NCBI GenBank assembly: GCA_002409995.1
Contig: DHOR01000016.1
Location: 68,721 to 109,699 of the forward strand
Direction: 5' to 3'
Source: Hungatella sp. UBA5385
GTDB taxonomy: Bacteria > Bacillota > Clostridia > Lachnospirales > Lachnospiraceae
DNA: 40,979 nt
Shown: in pieces, positions 7,744 through 16,253 of the stretch
Layout of the letters: each line of letters opens with the position of its first letter
Position numbering within the stretch: position 1 is the stretch's first letter
Translations under genes and position numbers: made by a program
Notes under the pieces: generated by a model
What the model was told of the DNA's origin: nothing
Seen by the model: the letters and a program-made list of their open reading frames with translations, nothing else
The model's database searches: none

Positions 7744-9108
7744 ATGTTAAACATATTCGAAGTAAATGAAACCAATAAGATGATTGAACAGGAGAAGCTG
7801 GATGTCAGAACCATTACTCTGGGCATCAGTCTTCTGGACTGCAGTGACAGTGACTTAAATGCATTAAATGAAAAGATTTATACCAAAATCACCTCAACAG
7901 CTAAGGACCTTGTAAAGGTTGGCAAAGAGATTGAGCGTGATTTTGGTATTCCTATTGTTAATAAACGTATTTCCGTAACCCCCATTGCTCTTGTAGGAGC
8001 AGCAGCCTGTAAAAAGCCTGAGGATTTTGTTACAATTGCAAAAACTTTAGACAGAGCAGCCAAAGAGGTTGGAGTTAACTTTATCGGCGGATATTCAGCT
8101 CTTGTATGTAAGGGCATGACAACTGCTGACAAAAATTTAATCTGCTCTATTCCAGAAGCGCTGGCTTCTACAGATCGTGTCTGCAGTTCTGTTAATGTAG
8201 GTTCTACCAAAACAGGACTTAACATGGATGCGGTGGCCCTTATGGGTGAAATTGTAGTAAAAACTGCTGAAGCAACCAAAGACAATGATTCTCTGGGCTG
8301 TGCGAAACTGGTGGTATTTTGTAATGCACCTGATGATAATCCATTTATGGCAGGCGCTTTCCACGGTGTTACAGAAGCTGATGCAATTATCAATGTTGGA
8401 GTCAGCGGTCCTGGTGTTGTAAAAACTGCTATTGAAGCAGCAAGAGGCAAGGACTTTGAGGTTCTCTGTGAGACCATTAAGAAAACGGCTTTTAAGATTA
8501 CCCGTGTCGGTCAGCTGGTTGCACAGGAGGCTTCTAACCGTTTAGGTATTCCTTTTGGTATTATCGATCTTTCTCTTGCCCCTACACCTGCTGTAGGTGA
8601 CAGTGTTGCTGAGATTTTGGAAGAGATTGGTTTGGAGCGTGTTGGTGCACCAGGTACAACTGCTGCTCTGGCACTTTTAAATGATCAGGTAAAAAAGGGC
8701 GGAGTTATGGCTTCCTCCTATGTAGGCGGCTTAAGCGGCGCATTTATTCCTGTCAGCGAAGATCAGGGAATGATTGATGCAGTATCTCTTGGAGCACTGA
8801 CTCTTGAGAAGCTGGAAGCAATGACCTGTGTCTGCTCTGTAGGTCTTGACATGATTGCAATTCCCGGAGACACACCTGCAACCACTCTGGCAGGAATTAT
8901 AGCAGACGAAGCTGCAATCGGTATGATCAACCAGAAGACAACTGCAGTTCGTATTATCCCTGTTATCGGCAAATCAGTAGGTGATACAGTAGAATTTGGC
9001 GGACTTTTAGGATATGCTCCTGTTATGCCCGTGAATAAATATTCCTGTGAAGCCTTTATTTCCAGAGGGGGAAGAATTCCTGCCCCAATTCACAGCTTTA
9101 AGAATTAA
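7744..9108 (+). CDS. UPF0210 (DUF711, PFL family) protein
   Basis: A 454-residue protein matching the conserved UPF0210 family: MLNIFEVNETNKMIEQEKLDVRTITLGISLLDC at the start, then NVGSTKTGLNMDAVALMGEIV, INVGVSGPGVVKTA, and IDLSLAPTPAVGDSVAEILE, ending in SRGGRIPAPIHSFKN-type residues. These proteins look like glycyl-radical-enzyme-fold relatives, but no glycyl-radical motif is evident to me and the function is unknown. The start at 7744 follows AAAAGGATGG (7726-7735); an ATG at 7732 lies inside that site and is rejected. It is 50 bases after the ACT-domain partner gene. Confidence 0.9.
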   Translation: MLNIFEVNETNKMIEQEKLDVRTITLGISLLDCSDSDLNALNEKIYTKITSTAKDLVKVGKEIERDFGIPIVNKRISVTPIALVGAAACKKPEDFVTIAKTLDRAAKEVGVNFIGGYSALVCKGMTTADKNLICSIPEALASTDRVCSSVNVGSTKTGLNMDAVALMGEIVVKTAEATKDNDSLGCAKLVVFCNAPDDNPFMAGAFHGVTEADAIINVGVSGPGVVKTAIEAARGKDFEVLCETIKKTAFKITRVGQLVAQEASNRLGIPFGIIDLSLAPTPAVGDSVAEILEEIGLERVGAPGTTAALALLNDQVKKGGVMASSYVGGLSGAFIPVSEDQGMIDAVSLGALTLEKLEAMTCVCSVGLDMIAIPGDTPATTLAGIIADEAAIGMINQKTTAVRIIPVIGKSVGDTVEFGGLLGYAPVMPVNKYSCEAFISRGGRIPAPIHSFKN

Positions 9109-9150
9109 GTCTGACTTGACAGAAGAACATTACGGAGGATGAGACAACCC

Positions 9151-9792
9151 ATGAATATCTATCTGATTCGCCATGGAAGACAATGCAGCAAGCTTTGCAA
9201 TGTGAATGTGGATCTTGCAGAAGAAGGATACCATCAGGCGGCTCTATTGGGAGAACGTCTGGTTCCTGCCTGTATTGATGCTGTTTATTCCAGCAATCTC
9301 CTAAGAGCTGTGCAGACTGCCGAGGCAGCCAATTTATACTGGAATACGGATCACATCATAAGACCTGAGCTTCGGGAAATCTCCTTTGGAGATATGGAAG
9401 GTATGGCTGATGAAGACATTGCTGTCCGTTTTGCTGATTTTAAAAAGCAGCAGGACCTTATGAAGGAGGATATTCCCTATCCTGGAGGAGAGAGTGCAGG
9501 AGATGTAATTGTCAGGGCTTTACCTGTATTTGAAGAAATTGCTGCAAGCGGTTTTAATAATGTGGCAGTGGTCACACACGGTGGTGTGATTCGCAGCATG
9601 ATCAGCCATTTCCTTGGAATGGAACCCTATCAATACCGGCTTTTAGGTAATACTCTTGAAAATTGCAGCATTACTCAGATTGTCTGGAATAAAGATAAAC
9701 AACGGTTTACTATGGAACGTTTTAATGACTATGCTCATTTGGAACCATTTCCCCAGCTCCTGAGAAGCAGCTGGGTGGATGCTGAAAATTAG
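9151..9792 (+). CDS. Histidine phosphatase family protein
   Basis: A 213-residue phosphoglycerate-mutase-like phosphatase. The catalytic LIRHG motif is at the very start (His8), a second conserved arginine stands in SSNLLRAVQTAE, the acid residue is in LREISFGDMEG, and the second histidine is in VVTHGGVIR. It would remove phosphate from a small metabolite; the substrate cannot be told. Start 9151 is preceded by ACGGAGGA at a rather long spacing of 11-12 bases; ATG 9139 overlaps that site. It lies between UPF0210 and the methyltransferase gene. Confidence 0.87.
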   Translation: MNIYLIRHGRQCSKLCNVNVDLAEEGYHQAALLGERLVPACIDAVYSSNLLRAVQTAEAANLYWNTDHIIRPELREISFGDMEGMADEDIAVRFADFKKQQDLMKEDIPYPGGESAGDVIVRALPVFEEIAASGFNNVAVVTHGGVIRSMISHFLGMEPYQYRLLGNTLENCSITQIVWNKDKQRFTMERFNDYAHLEPFPQLLRSSWVDAEN

Positions 9793-9842
9793 TGTGCAGT
9801 ATTAGTAATGCAGCTTTGCTGCTTGCCTGTACACTGCTAATT
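9787..9842 (+). other. Two-tier hairpin between phosphatase and methyltransferase genes
   Basis: An outer stem pairs 9787-9799 with 9827-9842 (13 pairs, one 3-base bulge, one G-T) and an inner stem pairs 9810-9814 with 9818-9822. It starts within the phosphatase stop codon. There is no T-run, so it is not a standard terminator; it may be an mRNA-stability or processing element. Confidence 0.5.
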
Positions 9843-9856
9843 AGTTGGAGTAAAGA

Positions 9857-11041
9857 ATGGAACAACGTGATAAAGAACAATTATTTTCTATATTGATGGA
9901 ATTTCTTGATGAAAAACTGATCCGGATTGTGGGAAGCAATCCGGTCGGTCAGGAAGGTCCATCTAAATTAAAAGTGCGTCCGCTTATGCTGCGGGGGCAC
10001 TTGGCTTTTCAAATGGAAACATTTATGGGAGCTCAGGCATTTCATAAAAATCTGGAGAAATCAGAGTGTGCGGAGGAGATTGTCAGGCTGTTAGATGGCA
10101 GTCTGCGTCAGCTTGAACTGGAATCAGCCAAAGGGCAGGTGCGTGTACTGATCAGTAAAAAGGGAAGTGCAAGTATAAAAGTAAAGCGGCTTCAAGCAAA
10201 AATAACCGCCGAACCTCCTATTGTTTCTCATAACCGACAGAAACAGTATATTCTTGCAGAAGGAAATCCTGTTCCCTTTTTAGTGGATTTAGGCGTTATG
10301 ACAGCTGAGGGAAAGATTGTAAAATCAAGATATGATAAATTCAGACAGATTAATCGCTTTCTGGAGTTTATAGAGGATATTCTTCCAAAGCTGAGCAAGA
10401 CGAAGGAAAATGTCATCATTGATTTTGGCTGCGGCAAATCTTATCTTACATTTGCCATGTATTACTATCTTCATGAACTGAAGGGGTATTCCATCCGCAT
10501 TATCGGTCTTGATTTGAAACAGACTGTCATTGACCACTGTAACCGTCTCAGCCAGCAGTATGGATATGATAAGCTTAAATTTTATCATGGTGATATTGCT
10601 TCTTATGAGGGCGTTACTCATGTGGACATGGTAGTGACCCTTCATGCCTGTGATACTGCTACAGACTATGCACTAGCCAAGGCAGTAGCCTGGGGAGCTT
10701 CTGTGATCCTCTCAGTACCCTGCTGTCAGCATGAGCTTAATAAGACTATGAAGAATGATCTGATGGCTCCTGTGTTTAAATATGGCCTTATTAAGGAACG
10801 TATGGCTGCATTGTATACAGATGCACTTCGTGCGGAGATTCTGGAAAATCAGGGGTACAGAACTCAGATACTGGAATTTATTGATATGGAACATACACCG
10901 AAGAACATTCTGATCCGGGCTGTAAAGCAGGGAAATAAAAAGGACAACCTGGCTGAGATACAGGAGATTTTGGGATTTCTGGGATCAGAACAGACTCTGG
11001 CTAATCTGCTTTTAGATGGCGAAGGTTCGTCTGTTATATAA
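9857..11041 (+). CDS. SAM-dependent methyltransferase (Methyltransf_32-like)
   Basis: A 394-residue protein with a class I methyltransferase core. Motif I is IIDFGCGKSYLTFAMYYYL near residues 187-205, motif II is IIGLDLK, and the post-motif is HVDMVVTLHACDTATDYALAKA followed by SVPCCQHEL. This combination resembles the Methyltransf_32 group. The N-terminal 150 residues are basic and include KLKVRPLMLRG, which may bind nucleic acid. The substrate is unknown, possibly RNA. The gene ends at a clear terminator, closing the run that began at 2965. Confidence 0.8.
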   Translation: MEQRDKEQLFSILMEFLDEKLIRIVGSNPVGQEGPSKLKVRPLMLRGHLAFQMETFMGAQAFHKNLEKSECAEEIVRLLDGSLRQLELESAKGQVRVLISKKGSASIKVKRLQAKITAEPPIVSHNRQKQYILAEGNPVPFLVDLGVMTAEGKIVKSRYDKFRQINRFLEFIEDILPKLSKTKENVIIDFGCGKSYLTFAMYYYLHELKGYSIRIIGLDLKQTVIDHCNRLSQQYGYDKLKFYHGDIASYEGVTHVDMVVTLHACDTATDYALAKAVAWGASVILSVPCCQHELNKTMKNDLMAPVFKYGLIKERMAALYTDALRAEILENQGYRTQILEFIDMEHTPKNILIRAVKQGNKKDNLAEIQEILGFLGSEQTLANLLLDGEGSSVI

Positions 11042-11047
11042 GGATTG

Positions 11048-11082
11048 AAAAAGACTGCTGCAAATTTTGTAGCAGTCTTTTT
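11048..11082 (+). terminator. Rho-independent terminator after the methyltransferase gene
   Basis: A perfect 12-bp stem (11048-11059 with 11071-11082) with an 11-base loop; the descending arm ends in five T residues. It lies 7 bases after the stop. Confidence 0.9.
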
Positions 11083-11218
11083 GACTGAAAAGATTAAAAA
11101 GGATTAAGAATAGATTATAATAGACTATAATAATATGAAATTACATGGAATAATATGGTATTTACAGTTAACTCGTGATATGATAGAAAAAAGTTAAAAA
11201 GAAAGCAGGCTTAACGTT

Positions 11219-11515
11219 ATGAAGAAATTTGCATTTATTATAATGGGCAGTCACTATCAGCCGGAGATTCACCATGCTGAATTTGCAACAAAGCAGTCTG
11301 TAACATATATTTTCACTGTGAGGAACTTCGAAGAGGCTAAGCAGAGGACATTATCCTGTAAGGAGGATGGTGTTGGAGTGATTGAGCTGTGCGGCGCTTT
11401 TGGAGAGGAAATGGCAAGAGAGCTGATCCGGCTTACAGAAGATACTATGGGAATTGGATTTAGCATTCATTTATCTGAACAGAATCAACTATTTGATGAA
11501 TTTTTTAAATCATAA
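11219..11515 (+). CDS. Small conserved protein, DUF6506-like
   Basis: A 98-residue protein with no signal peptide. The pattern FAFIIMG near the N-terminus, YIFTVRNFEEAKQ and GVGVIELCGAFGEEMARELI in the middle, and a C-terminal DEFFKS resembles a small Firmicute family that I recall as DUF6506. The function is unknown. The AT-rich 180 bases before it hold the preceding terminator and no convincing -35/-10 pair. It lies upstream of the NUDIX gene by 68 bases. Confidence 0.6.
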   Translation: MKKFAFIIMGSHYQPEIHHAEFATKQSVTYIFTVRNFEEAKQRTLSCKEDGVGVIELCGAFGEEMARELIRLTEDTMGIGFSIHLSEQNQLFDEFFKS

Positions 11516-11583
11516 GAGAGTACAGTGGTTAAAATGGAAAGTAACTTGAAATCAAAATTAGTAACATACCAGGAGGAGTATCA

Positions 11584-12090
11584 ATGGAACTTTGGGATGT
11601 CTATAATGAGAACAGAGTGCTGACCGGTAAAAAACATGTTCGGGGCAAACCCTTTAAGAGGGGAGAATACCATCTTGTGGCTGACATATGGACTGTTGCT
11701 GAGGATAATAGAATTCTGGTGACCAGACGCCACCCAAACAAGCCCTCGGGGCTGATGTGGGAGTGCAGCGGCGGTTCTGTGAAGACAGGCGAAACCAGCG
11801 TGGAAGGCGCTGTCAGAGAGCTGTGGGAAGAGGTTGGGATTAAGGCGAAGCCTGAAGAGCTTCACCTGATGCATACCATCTGTTTAAAAGAGAGATTTGT
11901 GGATACCTACATAACCCGCCAGAATATTACCATGGAAGATATTAAACTGCAGAAGGAAGAGGTGGTAGATGCTAAGCTTGTATCATATTCAGAGCTGTTA
12001 AACATGTGGGATGAGGGGGTTATTGTTCCCAAATCCAGATTTTTGTTATATAAGGATAAGATCAAGGAATTTATTCAGTCGCCATCATAA
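11584..12090 (+). CDS. NUDIX hydrolase
   Basis: A 168-residue cytosolic hydrolase. The NUDIX box runs from Gly64 to Ile86 (GSVKTGE ... REL WEEVGI) with every consensus residue in place. The N-terminal ELWDVYNENRVLTGKKHVRG resembles NUDIX proteins related to isopentenyl-diphosphate isomerase and YfcD. Such enzymes cleave nucleoside diphosphate derivatives; the substrate is not predictable. The ribosome binding site is AGGAGGAG just upstream. Its last six bases overlap the end of the convergent tmcAL gene. Confidence 0.9.
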   Translation: MELWDVYNENRVLTGKKHVRGKPFKRGEYHLVADIWTVAEDNRILVTRRHPNKPSGLMWECSGGSVKTGETSVEGAVRELWEEVGIKAKPEELHLMHTICLKERFVDTYITRQNITMEDIKLQKEEVVDAKLVSYSELLNMWDEGVIVPKSRFLLYKDKIKEFIQSPS

Positions 12091-12104
12091 GATGACGACT
12101 GAAT
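12073..12104. terminator. Hairpin spanning the overlapping stops of the NUDIX gene and tmcAL
   Basis: A stem of 13 pairs with one mismatch (12073-12086 with 12091-12104) and the loop ATAA. Both convergent stop codons lie inside it. The plus-strand side is followed by TTTG then an AT-rich stretch; neither strand has a long T-run, so termination strength is uncertain. Confidence 0.5.
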
Positions 12105-13323
12105 TTGTATATTCATTTTTCAAAAGAGTGTGATATTTATTCTGAACAACAGCCTGATAGAGATGGGAGCAGTATAAATCCTTGCGGAAGACGGACCATG
12201 GGATTTCTTCCAGTATTTTATCTGCGTCAGCAGTTTTTGTTATGAGAGGAATGGCACCTCTCATTTTTATTTCGCTGAGTATCTCTGCTGATGATCTGCG
12301 AAAACCCAGAACCCGGGCATAGGGTGCATAGTCACAGCTGCGGCCCAGAGCAATATCATTGTCAGTGATCCCAAGTAATATATGAAGTAGAGCACGGCTG
12401 ATTCGTGTATAGGTATACTGACGGGTTTTAAGCTGCTGTATACGGTCTTCATAGGACTGAAACAACAACATCTGTTTCTCTAGTCTGGAAGCTAACTCCT
12501 CTGATACATCTGCAAAGGTAGAGAGAGGAATTCCTTCTTCCTTAAGGCAGAGAAGCGCAGCATTTAAAAGAAGTGTAAAATCATCTGCATAAACAGGATA
12601 TCCATGTTTCATCAGCCTTTTTACAGCGTCAGGAACGAAAGAGTCCACTTCATTCCCATTTTCCATAATTGCTTTTCTAATTCCGGTGGCAGAGCTGAAG
12701 CTTCCTTCTGTTAAGTCTGCATTATGATATCCGCTGCCAGATCGTTTGATTGTATAGGGAATCATGGAGCTTTTTCTTTTGAATAAAGCTTTGCAGTATT
12801 CCACTCCCAGAATATTGTTGGGAGAAGACAGAAGAGAAGCATCTATATGATCAGGGCAGCTAAGTTCCAGGGCGGTCTGACGGGCTTTGGGATAAGCGGC
12901 CCCTTTTTTCAGCTCTTCTTTGAGAGATTCTGTATAAACAGGTGGTTCTGCGGCTAAAATAGAAGAAATTGCCTTTAATTCCTCAATATCACCACTTTCG
13001 CTGCCAAAACACACAGAATCTACCACACCCAGCTTGTCCAGCAACGCGATTCCACAGGAGGCAAAATCCTCCGCACTGCTGGAAGCAAAGATGGAAGGAA
13101 GTTCAATAACCAGATCAGCGCCACATTCCAGAGCCATTTTCGTTCTGGTGTATTTATCATAAATGGCAGGGGCGCCCCTTTGAACAAAGTCACCACTCAT
13201 AACGGCAATGCAATATTTGGATTTTGTGATTTCTTTGGATTTTTGTATGTGATATTGGTGGCCATTGTGAAATGGATTGTACTCCGCAATGACTCCAACA
13301 ATGTAAGTGTTTTCATTTTTCAT
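12085..13323 (-). CDS. tmcAL: tRNA(Met) cytidine acetate ligase
   Basis: A 412-residue cytosolic enzyme that uses ATP and acetate to acetylate the wobble cytidine of elongator tRNA-Met. The nucleotidyltransferase-like N-terminus has GVIAEYNPFHNGHQYH with the HxGH motif, then VMSGDFVQRGAPAIYDKY, ALECGADLVIELP and FASSSAEDFA, all family hallmarks. The mid region SPNNILGVEYCKAL and RSGSGYHN also match. I set the start at ATG 13323 (MKNENTYIVGVIAEYN) because a longer frame adds 27 atypical residues. It is divergent from pduL and has its own promoter. Confidence 0.92.
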   Translation of the reverse strand: MKNENTYIVGVIAEYNPFHNGHQYHIQKSKEITKSKYCIAVMSGDFVQRGAPAIYDKYTRTKMALECGADLVIELPSIFASSSAEDFASCGIALLDKLGVVDSVCFGSESGDIEELKAISSILAAEPPVYTESLKEELKKGAAYPKARQTALELSCPDHIDASLLSSPNNILGVEYCKALFKRKSSMIPYTIKRSGSGYHNADLTEGSFSSATGIRKAIMENGNEVDSFVPDAVKRLMKHGYPVYADDFTLLLNAALLCLKEEGIPLSTFADVSEELASRLEKQMLLFQSYEDRIQQLKTRQYTYTRISRALLHILLGITDNDIALGRSCDYAPYARVLGFRRSSAEILSEIKMRGAIPLITKTADADKILEEIPWSVFRKDLYCSHLYQAVVQNKYHTLLKNEYTNSVVIL

Positions 13324-13360
13324 AATGATTTTACGTCCTTTTCCTGCATTTTTCTTCTCT

Positions 13361-13389
13361 ATTATGCTATTGTTTGTTAAAAAATGCAA
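13361..13389 (-). promoter_or_regulatory. Promoter of tmcAL
   Basis: The minus strand shows TTGCAT, 17 bases, CATAAT, 38 bases ahead of the start codon. Confidence 0.6.
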
Positions 13390-13408
13390 ATTATTTTGCT
13401 TCACAGGC

Positions 13409-13437
13409 TTGATAAATTTGTGGAATAACCATAGAAT
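13409..13437 (+). promoter_or_regulatory. Promoter of pduL-ackA
   Basis: TTGATA, 17 bases, TAGAAT, 55 bases ahead of the pduL ATG. It is divergent from the tmcAL promoter. Confidence 0.65.
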
Positions 13438-13492
13438 ATAGGTAGTATCAGATTGATTTCACTATTACAAAAATAACAGGAGAGATATAGGT

Positions 13493-14062
13493 ATGAATTT
13501 TATTGTTGAAACTTCAGCACGTCACGTACATTTATCACAGGAGCACCTTGAGATTTTATTTGGTAAAGGTTACGAGCTGACCAAGAAGAAAGATTTATCA
13601 CAGCCAGGACAGTATGCATGTGAAGAAAGAGTAACTATTGTAGGTTCCAAGAAAGAATTAAAAGGTGTTTCTATCTTAGGACCGGTAAGAAAAGCTACCC
13701 AGGTAGAACTTTCTTTAACAGACGCACGTTCCGTTGGTGTGGCAGCTCCTGTAAAGGAATCAGGAGATATAGCCGGAAGCGGTGCATGTAAGATCGTAGG
13801 ACCAGCCGGAGAGATCGAGATTTCAGAAGGTGTTATTGCAGCGAAACGTCATATCCATGCAACTACTGCAGATGCAAAAGCTCTGGGTGTAGAGAATGGA
13901 GAAGTAGTATCAGTTAAGGTTGATACAGATGGCAGAAGCCTGGTATTTGGTGAGGTAGTGGTTCGTGTAAGCGACAGCTACGCACTTGCTATGCATATTG
14001 ATACTGATGAGTCTAACGCAGCTGGCTGCGGAAGAGAGCAGTACGGCGAAATTGTAAGATAA
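13493..14062 (+). CDS. pduL: Phosphate acyltransferase, PduL type
   Basis: A 189-residue PduL-family phosphotransacylase that exchanges acyl-CoA and acyl phosphate. The protein has the two repeated metal-binding halves: ARHVHLSQEHLEILFG (residues 9-24) and KRHIHATTADAKALG (about 121-135), plus SILGPVRKATQVELSLTDA. It begins almost directly at the catalytic domain, without the N-terminal amphipathic encapsulation peptide of microcompartment PduL. There are no shell genes nearby. It is followed after 21 bases by acetate kinase, so it most likely serves as the housekeeping phosphotransacetylase for acetyl-CoA to acetate and ATP. Confidence 0.92.
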   Translation: MNFIVETSARHVHLSQEHLEILFGKGYELTKKKDLSQPGQYACEERVTIVGSKKELKGVSILGPVRKATQVELSLTDARSVGVAAPVKESGDIAGSGACKIVGPAGEIEISEGVIAAKRHIHATTADAKALGVENGEVVSVKVDTDGRSLVFGEVVVRVSDSYALAMHIDTDESNAAGCGREQYGEIVR

Positions 14063-14083
14063 TAAAAGGAGATACAGTATAAT

Positions 14084-15277
14084 ATGAAGATTTTAGTACT
14101 CAATTGTGGAAGTTCCTCTTTAAAATACCAGTTAATCGATATGGACAATGAGTCCGTATTAGCAAAAGGCATATGTGAGAGAATCGGTATTGACGGTTCC
14201 CTGTTAAGCCATAAGCCAACAGACAAAGATAAGTATGAAGTAACGAGTCCAATGCCGGATCACAAGGTAGCTGTTAAGCTGGTAATGGATGCTCTTCTGG
14301 ATTCCAATCATGGAGTAATTCAGAATGTCAGCGAGATTGCAGCTGTTGGACACCGGGTACTTCATGGTGCTCAGTACTACAGTGATTCTATTGTAGTCAA
14401 TGAGGATGTGAAGAAGGTAATCCGTGATTGCTTCGATTTAGGACCTTTACACAATCCAGCCAACTTAATTGGTATTGAAGCATGTGAGGAAGCTATGCCA
14501 GGCATTCCTAATGTAGCTGTTTTTGATACTGCATTTGGACAGAGCATGCCAGAGAAGGCTTATATGTATGCTATTCCTTATGAATACTATGAGAAGTACC
14601 AGATCAGAAGATACGGCTTCCATGGTACAAGCCACAGATTCGTATCTGGAGAAGCAATTAAGTATGCAGAATTAGACCCTGAGAATGCTAAGGTAATTGT
14701 TTGTCACTTAGGCAATGGTGCCAGTATATCAGCTTCTATCGGCGGCAAGTGTGTAGACAGCAGCATGGGCTTTACTCCATTAGAAGGTCTGATCATGGGA
14801 ACAAGATCAGGCGATTTAGATCCTGCTATCTTACAGTATATCTGCAACAAAGAAGGAAAAGATATTAACGAGATGCTTGATATCTTAAATAAAAAATCCG
14901 GTATTCTCGGAATGTCTGGTGGTATATCCAGCGATTTCCGTGATGTTCAGAAGGAGCAGAATGCAGGAAACCATAAGGCAGCAGTAGCAATTGAAGCATT
15001 TGAGTACCGCGTAGCCAAATACGTAGGCGCTTATGCAGCAGCTATGAATGGTGTTGATGCCATTGCATTTACAGCAGGTGTTGGCGAGAATGACGGCATT
15101 ATCCGTAAGGCAATTTGTGAGTATTTAGGCTATCTTGGAATCCAGCTTGATGATGAGCCAAACAACACAAGAGGCAAGAAGGTTATGATCTCTACACCAG
15201 ACTCAAAAGTCAAGGTTATGGTTATGCCAACTGATGAAGAACTGGCAATTGCAAGAGAGACTTTAGCACTGGTTTAA
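14084..15277 (+). CDS. ackA: Acetate kinase
   Basis: A 397-residue ASKHA-fold kinase that makes ATP from acetyl phosphate. Landmarks are VLNCGSSSLKYQL at the N-terminus, VGHRVLHG, AVFDTAFG, RRYGFHGTSHRFVS, VCHLGNGASISA, GFTPLEGLIMGTRSGDLDPA and IAFTAGVGEN. The length is typical. It forms an operon with pduL, which takes the position normally held by pta. Its codons are strongly biased toward a small set, consistent with high expression in a fermenter. Confidence 0.97.
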   Translation: MKILVLNCGSSSLKYQLIDMDNESVLAKGICERIGIDGSLLSHKPTDKDKYEVTSPMPDHKVAVKLVMDALLDSNHGVIQNVSEIAAVGHRVLHGAQYYSDSIVVNEDVKKVIRDCFDLGPLHNPANLIGIEACEEAMPGIPNVAVFDTAFGQSMPEKAYMYAIPYEYYEKYQIRRYGFHGTSHRFVSGEAIKYAELDPENAKVIVCHLGNGASISASIGGKCVDSSMGFTPLEGLIMGTRSGDLDPAILQYICNKEGKDINEMLDILNKKSGILGMSGGISSDFRDVQKEQNAGNHKAAVAIEAFEYRVAKYVGAYAAAMNGVDAIAFTAGVGENDGIIRKAICEYLGYLGIQLDDEPNNTRGKKVMISTPDSKVKVMVMPTDEELAIARETLALV

Positions 15278-15301
15278 ATTGATATAATTTGGAAATATTT
15301 A

Positions 15302-15330
15302 TTGACAAATGGTACGCACCTATGTATAAT
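15302..15330 (+). promoter_or_regulatory. Consensus promoter of yceD-rpmF
   Basis: A perfect consensus pair, TTGACA and TATAAT, with 17 bases between. The first gene starts 30 bases after the -10 box. Confidence 0.9.
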
Positions 15331-15344
15331 AGCATAGGTGCGTA
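15313..15344 (+). promoter_or_regulatory. Inverted repeat around the -10 box of yceD-rpmF (candidate operator)
   Basis: Perfect 12-base arms (15313-15324, TACGCACCTATG, and 15333-15344) flank an 8-base centre that holds the -10 box. Because transcription should start near 15337, the full palindrome would not be in the RNA, so a DNA-binding protein site is more likely than an RNA hairpin. Confidence 0.65.
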
Positions 15345-15359
15345 TTAGGAGATATTAGT

Positions 15360-15887
15360 ATGCTAATTAATTTATCAGAGTTGTTTACCCTGGAAGGGAA
15401 AGAGAAGACCTACACACCAGAGATCGAGATGGACATCTATCACGGCCCTAACGGGGACTGTGAAGTGGTATCCAAAGAACCAGTAATTCTTCGAATTATT
15501 AATCTGGGAAAACGGAAGCTGGAATTAGAAGGCAAAGCTAAGCTTACCCTTAAGATTCCCTGTGACCGATGCCTGGATCTGGTAGAAGTACCTCTGGAAT
15601 TTGAGATTATCCGGACCGTTGATTTAAGTGAGAAGGATGAACCCAGTGTAGAGATTCAAAGTGAACAGCCATATGTAAGTGGTTATAATCTGGATGTAGA
15701 CCAGTTGGTTTGTGATGAACTGATACTGAATCTGCCTATGAAAATTCTCTGTAGTGAAAACTGTAAGGGAATATGTAATAGATGTGGAACAAATCTCAAT
15801 CATGAGACTTGTGACTGCGATACCAGGTCTCTGGACCCAAGAATGGCAGTCATCCAGGACATTTTTAAACAGTATAAGGAGGTGTAA
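15360..15887 (+). CDS. YceD family protein (DUF177)
   Basis: A 175-residue cysteine-containing protein of the DUF177/YceD family, linked in bacteria to 23S rRNA or large-subunit assembly and to the rpmF locus. Visible features are the CDRC pair near residue 70 and a C-terminal cluster CSENCKGICNRCGTNLNHETCDC that could bind zinc. The start follows TAGGAGA (15346-15352). It is two bases upstream of rpmF, the conserved arrangement, and both sit under the consensus promoter with the palindrome. Exact biochemical role is not established from the sequence. Confidence 0.88.
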   Translation: MLINLSELFTLEGKEKTYTPEIEMDIYHGPNGDCEVVSKEPVILRIINLGKRKLELEGKAKLTLKIPCDRCLDLVEVPLEFEIIRTVDLSEKDEPSVEIQSEQPYVSGYNLDVDQLVCDELILNLPMKILCSENCKGICNRCGTNLNHETCDCDTRSLDPRMAVIQDIFKQYKEV

Positions 15888-15889
15888 CC

Positions 15890-16072
15890 ATGTCTATCTG
15901 TCCAAAGAACAAATCTTCTAAAGCTAGAAGAGACAAACGTAGAGCAAACTGGAAAATGAGTGCTCCAAACTTAGTAAAGTGCAGTAAGTGCGGCGAGCTT
16001 ATGATGCCTCACAGAGTTTGCAAGGCATGTGGTTCTTATAATAAAAAAGAAATCATTGCTGTTGAGAACTAA
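15890..16072 (+). CDS. rpmF: 50S ribosomal protein L32
   Basis: A 60-residue basic ribosomal protein. The N-terminus has CPKNKSSKARRDKRRANWKM, followed by a zinc ribbon of two CxxC pairs (CSKCG and CKACG). It follows the DUF177 gene by two bases with AAGGAGG overlapping the end of that gene. A strong terminator follows 40 bases later. Confidence 0.97.
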   Translation: MSICPKNKSSKARRDKRRANWKMSAPNLVKCSKCGELMMPHRVCKACGSYNKKEIIAVEN

Positions 16073-16111
16073 TTTTAAAAAAGCAAAAGAACTTAAAAAG
16101 CATGTAAAATC

Positions 16112-16146
16112 AAGGTTTCCCAAAGTCTGGGAGGCCTTCTTTTTTT
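16112..16146 (+). terminator. Rho-independent terminator of yceD-rpmF
   Basis: An 11-bp stem (16112-16122 with 16128-16138, two G-T pairs), 5-base loop, then seven T residues. Confidence 0.92.
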
Positions 16147-16253
16147 GCGGAAATTTAACTTTTCAATTAGAAAATGCTATCCTGTATCGAATATAATTGC
16201 TATAATTAGTATAGATGCTTACAGTGAAAATTTTAAAGAAAGGAGTATGAAAT

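Noticed and set aside
13493..14062. Microcompartment-type PduL
   Set aside because: No shell-protein genes and no encapsulation peptide are present.
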